Below the pieces are notes generated by a model that was not told where the DNA came from, ran no database searches, and was given only the letters and a program-made list of their open reading frames with translations. A DNA stretch of 21,554 nt, taken from positions 1 to 21,554 of the forward strand of contig DHFM01000020.1 in the NCBI GenBank assembly GCA_002400405.1. Direction: 5' to 3'. The stretch comes from Candidatus Moranbacteria bacterium UBA4824. Lineage in GTDB: Bacteria > Patescibacteriota > Minisyncoccia > Moranbacterales > UBA2206. Of the stretch, positions 1 to 5,424 are shown in pieces (position 1 is the first letter of the stretch; each line of letters starts with the position of its first letter). The translations under genes and the position numbers were made by a program.

Positions 1-30
1 CGTAGCTACGCTTCAGCGTAGCGAAGGCGG
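1..30. repeat. GC-rich hairpin repeat abutting tRNA-Ser
   Basis: A perfect 7-bp hairpin (GCTACGC, loop TTCA, GCGTAGC) is followed by GAAGGCGG, which runs into the 3' end of the tRNA-Ser gene. A similar hairpin followed by GAAGGCGG runs into the 5' end of tRNA-Gly near 20163. The window edge may cut the left side of the element. Confidence 0.5.
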
Positions 31-115
31 AAGCGAGAGGATTCGAACCTCTGGTCGCCGGTAAGGCGACAGCGGTTTTCGAAACCGCCCCATTCGGCCA
101 CTCTGGCACGCTTCC
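28..115 (-). tRNA. tRNA-Ser(CGA)
   Basis: The minus strand folds as a class II tRNA. The acceptor pairs GGAAGCG with CGCTTCC, the anticodon stem is GCGGT/ACCGC around loop TTCGAAA (anticodon CGA), the long variable arm has stem GTCGCC/GGCGAC, and the T arm is AGAGG-TTCGAAT-CCTCT. The long variable arm confirms serine. The 3' CCA is not encoded (GCC follows), so a CCA-adding enzyme is needed. Confidence 0.95.
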
Positions 116-161
116 ATTATTATCCAATCTACAAGAATATTGAAATATTATCAAATGGGTA

Positions 162-190
162 TTGTTAGATTTTCAAATTTATTGTAGAAT
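162..190 (+). promoter_or_regulatory. candidate sigma-70 promoter for the methyltransferase gene
   Basis: TTGTTA (162-167), a 17-bp spacer and TAGAAT (185-190). The predicted transcription start, around 197, coincides with the first base of the palindromic repeat at 197-277, so the 5' leader would be the repeat itself. Confidence 0.45.
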
Positions 191-196
191 GTTAAT

Positions 197-277
197 AGCG
201 ATGCGAACAATGCGAACTTCATGCGAATGATGCAAACTATTCGCGGTATTCGCGCAAAATTTGTAGGTTCGCATCGG
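197..277. repeat. ATGCGAA-rich palindromic repeat, copy A
   Basis: An element of about 81 bp with imperfect terminal inverted repeats (starts AGCGATGCGAAC, ends GTTCGCATCGG) and repeated ATGCGAA/TTCGC motifs inside. A second copy lies at 11631-11714 and shares the central CATGCGAATGATGCAAA and TTCGCGGTATTCG blocks. The left arm of this copy is the exact reverse complement of the right arm of the other copy over 20 bases. It ends 11 nt before the ATG at 289. Confidence 0.8.
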
Positions 278-288
278 AATAAAAAAAT

Positions 289-846
289 ATGAATTTGAAT
301 AATAGAAACAATTTTGCGATTAAGTTTATTGACCCGGATAAGATAATTTCCAGTTTGGAAATTTTGCCTGGTATGAAAATAGCGCACTTTGGATGCGGTA
401 CGGGATTTTTCACTTTTTCAACATCAAAAAAAGTTGGCGAAAGCGGTCTCGTTTATGCGATTGATATTCAACCGGCAAAAATTGAAACAATGCAAAGCCA
501 AGCGAAAGTGTTGGGCTTGCATAACATTGAAGCATATAGAGCAAATTTAGAAACAGAAAAAGGAACGAAGATAAAAAATGAAGATGTGGATTGGGTTTTT
601 ATGATTAATATGCTTCATCAAAATGAGAAAAAGCAAGAGATTTTGCGAGAAGCGGAAAGAATTTTGAAAGTTGGTGGAAAAATTTTATTGATAGATTGGG
701 AAAACAAGGATCGATCAATCGGACCGGAAATGGAAAGGCGAGTTTCGCAAGATGAACTGATGAATATTATCGAAAAAAGCAGTTTAGCTATATTGGAAAA
801 AATAAATGTGAGTAATTTTCATTTTGGATGGATACTGAAAAAGTAG
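289..846 (+). CDS. class I SAM-dependent methyltransferase
   Basis: A 185-residue protein with a Rossmann methyltransferase core. Motif I is IAHFGCGTGFFT (about residues 31-42), followed by an acidic strand end, YAIDIQ (about 56-61), and later the ILKVGGKILLIDWE block typical of the Methyltransf_11/25 (UbiE-like) group. It would transfer a methyl group from S-adenosylmethionine; the substrate cannot be told from sequence. No membrane segment or signal peptide is seen, so it is cytoplasmic. The ATG has no Shine-Dalgarno sequence; it follows a palindromic repeat by an 11-nt A-rich spacer. The length is short for the family, without an extra substrate domain. The family call is firm, the specific role unknown. 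Confidence 0.85.
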   Translation: MNLNNRNNFAIKFIDPDKIISSLEILPGMKIAHFGCGTGFFTFSTSKKVGESGLVYAIDIQPAKIETMQSQAKVLGLHNIEAYRANLETEKGTKIKNEDVDWVFMINMLHQNEKKQEILREAERILKVGGKILLIDWENKDRSIGPEMERRVSQDELMNIIEKSSLAILEKINVSNFHFGWILKK

Positions 847-870
847 AAAGTAGTAAGTAGTAAGTAGTAA
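847..870. repeat. AGTAGTA tandem repeat between genes
   Basis: About three tandem copies of the 7-mer TAGTAAG fill the short gap between the methyltransferase stop and the next ATG at 872. They contribute stop codons in several frames. A degenerate, related stretch (AGTAGATAGTAAACAG) follows the pilin gene ending at 3507. Confidence 0.6.
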
Positions 871-871
871 A

Positions 872-2290
872 ATGGATAAAAAGATGATGAAAAAAATAAT
901 TTTAGCAGTTTTTTTTCTGGGAGTAGTGCTAACTATTTCTGGTTGTGGTTGTAAGGAGAAAAGTTCTCATCTGTATGATTTGAGTCTTGAAATTTGGGGA
1001 CCGTTAGATCAAAGTGTGGCTTTACAGGAAATTATTGAAAACTATGGATTTATAGATATAAATATTGCTGAGATAAAGTACAAAAAAATAGCTTATGATA
1101 CTTATCGCAAAGAATTGCTAGATGCTTTGGCTTCAGGACAAGGGCCGGATATTTTTATGGTTAACAATTTGTGGGTACCAGAGTTTGGCGACAAGATTGT
1201 GCCTGCACCATCCAATACGGACCCAAAAATTATAAATGAACAGAAGTTCAGAAATAATTTTGTGGATACGGCCGGAACAGATTTTATAAATGAAGGAAAA
1301 ATTTATGGGGTGCCGTTGTCGGTGGATAGCTTGGCGCTTTACTATAACAAGGATCTTTTCAATCAAGCCGGCATTGCTAATCCACCTAAAACTTGGAATG
1401 AATTTATCAACGACGCTATAATGCTCACTAAAGTGGATTCTTTTGGCAATATCAACCAATCAGGGGCGGCTCTTGGCACAGCCTACAATATCAATCGCTC
1501 AACGGATATTTTGAATCTTATAATGCTTCAAAACGGGACAACAATGATGGACAAAAATGGCAAGGTGGCTTTTGGCAGTTCTATCTATGGAGCAAATTCC
1601 AGCGCGGGAGGTGCGATTTATCCCGGAGAAGAGGCGCTAAATTTTTATACGCAATTTGCCAATTCACGGTCGTTTAATTATACCTGGAATTCAAATATGC
1701 ACTATTCGATTGATGCTTTTTCCGAAGGGACAACAGCGATGATGATAAATTATTCTTGGAATATCGACACAGTGGCAAGCAAGTCGCCAAAATTGAATTT
1801 TGCTATCGCGCCTGTACCGCAATTTGAAAATAAGCCGGCGGTGAATGTGGCAAATTATTGGGGCTTTGTGGTAGCGAAAAATGCACCGCCTAAAACTCCA
1901 CCTAACACTCCAACAGTGAGCAATGATACGCGAGTAAAAGAGGCTTGGAAATTTTTGACATATTTCTCGACTAAACCAGACGGCACATTTGTCAGTTCAG
2001 CTTCGGGTTCAAGTGTGGGAAAAACAGCCGGTTCCAATTTTGATCCGGCCGTTGCATTTCTTCTCAAAACCGGCCAACCGGCGGCTAGACGTGATTTGAT
2101 TGAACTACAAAAGACTGATGCTAAGATTGGAGTTTTCGCAGTGGGAAATTTAGTAGCGAAAAGTTGGCGACAAAAAGATTCAAAGGCGGTAGAGTCAATT
2201 TTTGCTGAAATGATTGACAATGTGAACAAAGGGCAAGCGACAGTTTCGGACGCCTTGAAGACAGCGGTGCAGAGGGTGGGGAACTTGTAA
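872..2290 (+). CDS. extracellular solute-binding lipoprotein (ABC-type, MalE/UgpB-like)
   Basis: A 472-residue protein with a lipoprotein signal peptide: basic MDKKMMKK, a hydrophobic stretch, then lipobox ISGC with lipidated Cys25. The mature part has the two-lobed binding-protein pattern: GPDIFMVNNLWVPEF, then GVPLSVDSLALYYNKDLF, then PPKTWNEFIND, and a late MMINYSWNID and AIAPVPQF region. Family members deliver oligosaccharides or similar solutes to ABC importers. It would sit on the outer face of the membrane. No permease or ATPase is visible in the window, so it either works with a remote transporter or has another surface role beside the pilin-like genes downstream. ATGs at 884 and 887 are alternative starts; all keep the signal peptide. 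The ligand is unknown. Confidence 0.85.
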   Translation: MDKKMMKKIILAVFFLGVVLTISGCGCKEKSSHLYDLSLEIWGPLDQSVALQEIIENYGFIDINIAEIKYKKIAYDTYRKELLDALASGQGPDIFMVNNLWVPEFGDKIVPAPSNTDPKIINEQKFRNNFVDTAGTDFINEGKIYGVPLSVDSLALYYNKDLFNQAGIANPPKTWNEFINDAIMLTKVDSFGNINQSGAALGTAYNINRSTDILNLIMLQNGTTMMDKNGKVAFGSSIYGANSSAGGAIYPGEEALNFYTQFANSRSFNYTWNSNMHYSIDAFSEGTTAMMINYSWNIDTVASKSPKLNFAIAPVPQFENKPAVNVANYWGFVVAKNAPPKTPPNTPTVSNDTRVKEAWKFLTYFSTKPDGTFVSSASGSSVGKTAGSNFDPAVAFLLKTGQPAARRDLIELQKTDAKIGVFAVGNLVAKSWRQKDSKAVESIFAEMIDNVNKGQATVSDALKTAVQRVGNL

Positions 2291-2340
2291 TTTGCAATTT
2301 TCAATGAATTTTCAAGTTAAAAATTTTAAAATAAAATATT

Positions 2341-2419
2341 TGTCATTCCCGTGAAAACGGGAATCCAGTCTCAGGATTTTAAGTTTCTACACTAGATCCC
2401 CGCATACGCGAGGATGACA
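2341..2419. repeat. TGTCAT two-hairpin palindromic repeat, copy 1
   Basis: Outer ends TGTCAT (2341) and ATGACA (2414-2419) are perfect inverted repeats. Inside are hairpin ATTCCCGT-GAAA-ACGGGAAT (2345-2364, with a GNRA-type loop) and hairpin ATCCCCGC/GCGAGGAT (2396-2415). Similar GTCATTCCCG palindromes are widespread in bacteria. A divergent member with the same layout is at 4397-4459. It ends 11 nt before the ATG at 2431. Confidence 0.8.
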
Positions 2420-2430
2420 ATAAAAACATA

Positions 2431-3507
2431 ATGAAAAAAATAAAAATTGTTTTACTGGGTGTGATTTTGGCGGTGGGGGTTTTTGCTCAAGGAAAAAAAG
2501 TTTTGGCGGTGGATACCTGCACTGATGCAAAATTGAAAATTAGTGGAACATGTACAATAGGATGTGATACAAATGGCGGGACAATGGAAATTGATGTTAA
2601 TGGAGCATGTTCAACTAATTTGGTTATGAAATGGTGTTGTGCTCCTAGCGCTACTGTTAAGGCAGCTGTAGATAAGGTTAATGCTGAGAAAAAAGCAACT
2701 GAAGATAAGGTGGCTAAGGATAAAGTTGCTAGCGATCTCGCTAATCAAGGTTGTTGTATAAAATCTATTAGTGCAAGTAGTCCAAATTATGGAAAAAATG
2801 CCAATTGTTATAAAATCGATCTATCTAAGCCGATAGACGTAGGAAATTGTCCAATAAGTGGTACAACAAAACCAGTCCCATGTAGCTCGTTCCCTACTGA
2901 ATGTGGTGTTCAAGCTTCTGCAGCTTCTACTTATGAGGGGACAGACACTACAGGCGCCAATACACCAATAACATTTTCCAATCCAATTGGTGTCACAACC
3001 GTTTCGGGACTTCTTGATTCAATTCTTAATAATCTAATGGGACTAATTGTGATTATCGCGGTGATTTTCATTATCATCGGCGGAATTATGTATATGACTT
3101 CCGCTGGCAATGAAACGATGGTGAAACGAGCCAAGCAAACTTGGACAGGGGCAACAGTGGGATTGGCAATCGCTTTGGCTTCCCCGACATTTCTCAAACA
3201 AATTAAAATTATTCTGGAATCAAATTCTGATACAGGTGGATCAGCCGACGCTTGGGTGAACAAAGCGCTCACAATCAAGGATATCGCGATTAATGTTTTG
3301 AATTTCTTGTTGTCAGTTTTTGGAATTCTTGCTATAATTGCACTAGTCATCGGCGGAGGAATGTATCTCACAGCTTATGGCGATGAAAAGAAAATTGATT
3401 CCGGCAAGAAGATAATTACCTATGCTCTAATTGGAATTGTGGTAGCCCTCAGTTCACTGGTGCTCACTCGACAAATCGCTGGGCTTATCGGGGTGATGGC
3501 GAAATAA
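2431..3507 (+). CDS. secreted protein with a six-Cys module and two pilin-like (T4SS pilin family) domains
   Basis: 358 residues. The signal peptide is MKKIKIVLL...VLA, with predicted cleavage after about residue 26. A six-cysteine module follows (C30-x10-C41-x3-C45-x14-C60-x8-C69-C70), then a Lys/Ala-rich helical linker (about 75-105) and a second Cys-containing stretch (C108, C109, C126, C140, C151, C158). The C-terminal half holds two copies of a two-helix unit: about 190-260, containing GGIMYMTSAGNETMVKRAK, and about 278-355, containing GGGMYLTAYGDEKK followed by GKKIITYALIGIVVALSS. This unit matches the small T4SS-pilin-like family common in Patescibacteria. It is the largest-core member of a five-gene array and the only one with a doubled core. 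It is probably an envelope or pilus component. No Shine-Dalgarno sequence is seen; a palindromic repeat ends 11 nt upstream. Confidence 0.75.
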   Translation: MKKIKIVLLGVILAVGVFAQGKKVLAVDTCTDAKLKISGTCTIGCDTNGGTMEIDVNGACSTNLVMKWCCAPSATVKAAVDKVNAEKKATEDKVAKDKVASDLANQGCCIKSISASSPNYGKNANCYKIDLSKPIDVGNCPISGTTKPVPCSSFPTECGVQASAASTYEGTDTTGANTPITFSNPIGVTTVSGLLDSILNNLMGLIVIIAVIFIIIGGIMYMTSAGNETMVKRAKQTWTGATVGLAIALASPTFLKQIKIILESNSDTGGSADAWVNKALTIKDIAINVLNFLLSVFGILAIIALVIGGGMYLTAYGDEKKIDSGKKIITYALIGIVVALSSLVLTRQIAGLIGVMAK

Positions 3508-3570
3508 AACAGTAGATAGTAAACAGTTAATAGTAATTGTAAAATAAAAATAGAAAGGTAGGTGAGAAAT

Positions 3571-3927
3571 ATGAAAAATAAAATTAAATCAGTAGCATAT
3601 TCTATGATTTCAATATCTTTGATTTTAACTCCCGCTTTGGCAAGTGCTCAACTTGCAAATCCAAGTGGGACGGGATTGCCGGAAAGTTCTGTAATGGGCA
3701 TTATCTCTAATATTATGTATTGGCTTTTGGCAATCGTGGGAATCGTGGGGGTGATTGGTTTTGCAATCGCCGGAATCCTCTACCTCACTGCGGCTGGAAA
3801 TGATGATCAAATCAGTAAGGCTAAAAATGCAATGCTATATTCCATCATTGGTGTGATTGTGGCATTAGCCGGACTTGTAGCTTTGAATTTTGCTAAGAAT
3901 ATGTTGGGAGCTCAAAGTGGATTCTAA
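3571..3927 (+). CDS. T4SS pilin-like small membrane protein
   Basis: 118 residues. The signal peptide ends ALASA (cleavage before Gln27), followed by a short Gly/Ser/Pro linker. Two hydrophobic helices (about 48-72 and 88-108) are separated by a polar loop, YLTAAGNDDQISKAKNAMLY, and followed by SIIGVIVALAG. This is the core shared by all five members of the array. The ATG at 3571 is preferred over the in-frame GTG at 3562 because AGGTAGGTGAG lies just upstream, one of the few clear ribosome sites here. Family knowledge suggests VirB2/TrbC-like pilin topology (two helices, short cytoplasmic loop). Assembly into a filament is inferred. Confidence 0.8.
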   Translation: MKNKIKSVAYSMISISLILTPALASAQLANPSGTGLPESSVMGIISNIMYWLLAIVGIVGVIGFAIAGILYLTAAGNDDQISKAKNAMLYSIIGVIVALAGLVALNFAKNMLGAQSGF

Positions 3928-3946
3928 AGTATTTTTTATTTTGAAA

Positions 3947-4244
3947 TTCATCCCCCACCACCTTTACTTTTTATGTATTATGTATATATAATTAAAAATA
4001 AAGAAAATGGAAAATTATATTTTGGTTGTACTAGTGATTTAAGAGTAAGACTAGAAAAACACAACACAAATAAAGTATTTTCAACTAAAAACAAAGGTCC
4101 TTGGGAAGTCAGATATTACGAAGCTTTCTTTTCAAAAACAGATGCATTTAATAGAGAGAAGAAATTAAAGCAAAATTATCGAGGACTTCAAGAATTAAAG
4201 AAAAGAACCAAGGAAAGTTTAAAGTAAAAGTGGTGGGGGATGAA
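3947..4244. mobile_element. inverted-repeat element carrying a GIY-YIG nuclease ORF
   Basis: The ends are 24-bp inverted repeats with a single mismatch: left TTCATCCCCCACCACC followed by TTTACTTT (3947-3970), and the complement at 4221-4244. The ORF at 3973-4227 fills the interior almost exactly: its ATG starts 3 bases after the left repeat, and its stop lies inside the right repeat. A shorter, ORF-less element with the same CCCCCACCAC ends lies at 4852-4978. The unit could be mobile, mobilised by the nuclease or by an enzyme elsewhere; no target duplication is obvious. Confidence 0.65.
3973..4227 (+). CDS. GIY-YIG nuclease family protein (small, UPF0213/YhbQ-like)
   Basis: 84 residues, essentially only the GIY-YIG domain. 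The YVY (3-5) and YFG (16-18) tyrosine motifs are spaced as in the family, followed by SDLRVRLEKHN (Arg24/Arg26 and His30), STKNKGPW, YYEAF, and the metal-binding Glu in REKKLK (Glu62). The catalytic set seems intact, so a DNA endonuclease activity is plausible. There is no DNA-binding extension as in homing enzymes. The ORF sits tightly between inverted repeats in the pilin array and has a more A-rich, Lys/Asn-heavy composition than its neighbours, which suggests it is a guest here. No Shine-Dalgarno sequence is visible; the ATG is 3 bases from the repeat. An alternative view is a DNA-repair-type domestic protein. Confidence 0.85.
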   Translation: MYYVYIIKNKENGKLYFGCTSDLRVRLEKHNTNKVFSTKNKGPWEVRYYEAFFSKTDAFNREKKLKQNYRGLQELKKRTKESLK

Positions 4245-4263
4245 AATATATTTTAAGGCAAAG

Positions 4264-4297
4264 ACCACCTAGCAAAATTGGTGGTTTTTGTTTTTTT
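4264..4297 (+). terminator. rho-independent terminator after the GIY-YIG element
   Basis: Stem ACCACC (4264-4269) and GGTGGT (4280-4285), a 10-nt loop, then a long T-rich run. It would end transcripts coming from the upstream pilin and GIY-YIG genes. The T run doubles as part of a promoter -35 region. Confidence 0.7.
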
Positions 4298-4316
4298 GAA
4301 AAAAGTGTGGTATAAT
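4288..4316 (+). promoter_or_regulatory. candidate sigma-70 promoter for the second pilin block
   Basis: TTGTTT (4288-4293), a 17-bp spacer and perfect TATAAT (4311-4316). It lies directly after the terminator stem, so the pilin genes from 4496 onward appear to restart as a separate transcript with a leader of about 170 nt made of repeats. Confidence 0.55.
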
Positions 4317-4322
4317 TTTAAT

Positions 4323-4350
4323 CATGAGACATGAAGCATGAAGCATGCAG
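4323..4350. repeat. CATGAAG tandem heptamer repeat
   Basis: Four degenerate units in tandem: CATGAGA, CATGAAG, CATGAAG, CATGCAG. They lie in the presumed leader of the pilin gene at 4496. No function is evident. Confidence 0.6.
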
Positions 4351-4396
4351 TATAAAACATAAAAATTACAAGTATATAAGAATAAAATTAAAAAAT

Positions 4397-4459
4397 TGTC
4401 ATTCTGAATTTATTTCAGAATCTCAAAAGAATAGATCCTGAAACGAGTTCAGGATGACA
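4397..4459. repeat. TGTCAT two-hairpin palindromic repeat, copy 2
   Basis: Outer ends TGTCAT/ATGACA enclose hairpins ATTCTGAA/TTCAGAAT (4401-4421) and ATCCTGAA/TTCAGGAT (4435-4455). It has the same architecture as 2341-2419 but with different, still complementary, arms. A partial repeat of its right end, TTCAGGATGACA, follows at 4475-4486 and ends 9 nt before the ATG at 4496. Confidence 0.75.
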
Positions 4460-4495
4460 CGAATAAAAAATGATTTCAGGATGACACAAATAATT

Positions 4496-4852
4496 ATGAA
4501 AAATAAAATTCTAGCAATTACAATTTCTCTGACTTACTTTTTTTTGCCGACAAGAATTTTGGCACAATGGAATCCAGATGATCCGGATATGGTAGGCTCA
4601 AATCTTTCTCAAGCGCCGATTGCTGGAATTATTTCTAATATAGTTTTTTGGCTTTTGGGAACGCTAGAGGCGGTTTCGCTGATCGCTTTTATAATTGCCG
4701 GAATAATGTATCTCACTGCATCGGGCGATGAAACGCAATCTGGCAAAGCCAAAAAAGCTATGACATATTCGATTTTGGGAGTGATTGTGGGACTGTCCGG
4801 TTTTGTGATCTATCAAGCGGCCGCTTATTTGCTCAATGCGAGGATGTTTTAA
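4496..4852 (+). CDS. T4SS pilin-like small membrane protein
   Basis: 118 residues from the ATG at 4496. The signal peptide is MKNKILAITISLTYFF...ILA. A short acidic linker (WNPDDPDMVG) follows, then two hydrophobic helices around YLTASGDETQSGKAKKAM, ending in the YSILGVIVGLSGFVIYQAA block. An upstream in-frame ATG at 4454 falls inside the TGTCAT repeat and would add 14 residues before the signal peptide, so it is rejected. The core closely matches the 3571 and 4989 proteins, so these are tandem paralogues. A leader built of repeats and a dedicated promoter precede it. It probably acts as a pilin-like subunit; the partner machinery is not in the window. Confidence 0.8.
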   Translation: MKNKILAITISLTYFFLPTRILAQWNPDDPDMVGSNLSQAPIAGIISNIVFWLLGTLEAVSLIAFIIAGIMYLTASGDETQSGKAKKAMTYSILGVIVGLSGFVIYQAAAYLLNARMF

Positions 4853-4978
4853 TCCCCCACCACTTTTTATTTTTTACATATCTTATTTTTTAATAAATAT
4901 AAAAATTAATTTTTTAACTTAACTAGCTCTGTTGTTTTTTATTAACGCCAAGGGCGTAAATAAAAAGTGGTGGGGGAT
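4852..4978. repeat. ORF-less CCCCCACC inverted-repeat element (MITE-like)
   Basis: A perfect 21-bp inverted repeat, ATCCCCCACCACTTTTTATT plus T at 4852-4872 and its complement at 4958-4978, bounds an A/T-rich interior without an ORF. The interior ends with an inner hairpin around AACGCC/GGGCGT. The ends match those of the GIY-YIG element at 3947-4244, so this may be a deletion derivative. The left end overlaps the stop codon of the upstream pilin gene. The right end lies 10 nt before the ATG at 4989. Confidence 0.7.
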
Positions 4979-4988
4979 AAATAAAAAA

Positions 4989-5414
4989 ATGAAGATGACA
5001 AAAAAAATGTTTTTGGCGCTGTATGTCGGCGCGATGGTAATGTTACCGAAGATTGTTCTAGCAGTTGATTGGGGAGTTGGACTTGATAGTAATGGAAATT
5101 GGAGCGTGGGTATCGGCTCTGATGGCTCTGGAGCTGGCGGAGGGTTAAATGGTAATGATTATGGTATGCCAAATGGTTCGATTTTTGGGATTATCCAAAA
5201 TATTCTTTTTTGGCTTTTGGCAATTTTAGGAGCGATAGCTGTGATTGGTTTTATAATTTCTGGAATAATGTATCTCACAGCCGCGGGCGATGAAACACAG
5301 GCCGGCAAAGCGAAAAAAGCGATGATGTATTCAATTATCGGGGTGATTGTGGCGCTTAGTGGATTTGTAGTTTTCCAAGCGGCTCAATATATGCTAAGTG
5401 GACAAGAATTCTAA
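4989..5414 (+). CDS. T4SS pilin-like protein with Gly-rich N-terminal linker
   Basis: 141 residues from ATG 4989. The signal peptide is MKMTKKMFLALYVGAMVMLP...VLA, then a Gly/Ser/Asn-rich segment with paired repeats (VDWGVGLDSNGNWSVGIGSD), then two hydrophobic helices around YLTAAGDETQAGKAKKAM and YSIIGVIVALSGFVVFQAAQ. The longer frame from 4932 would start inside the inverted-repeat element and is rejected; ATG 4995 is an alternative. The core is nearly the same as in its neighbours, whereas the exposed N-terminal segment differs completely. That fits a shared membrane or filament core displaying different surfaces. The next gene starts 10 nt after its stop, so the two are co-transcribed. 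Confidence 0.8.
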   Translation: MKMTKKMFLALYVGAMVMLPKIVLAVDWGVGLDSNGNWSVGIGSDGSGAGGGLNGNDYGMPNGSIFGIIQNILFWLLAILGAIAVIGFIISGIMYLTAAGDETQAGKAKKAMMYSIIGVIVALSGFVVFQAAQYMLSGQEF

Positions 5415-5424
5415 CTTTCTTTTT

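Noticed and set aside
1855..2304. Minus-strand ORF of 149 codons inside the solute-binding protein gene
   Set aside because: It is antisense to a clear gene, and its composition mirrors that gene's codon pattern.
3973..4227. Homing endonuclease in an intron or intein
   Set aside because: The ORF lies between complete genes, has no DNA-binding extension, and no split gene flanks it.
4323..4350. CRISPR-like repeats
   Set aside because: The heptamers are adjacent without spacers, and there are no cas genes; no other stretch shows regularly spaced repeats.
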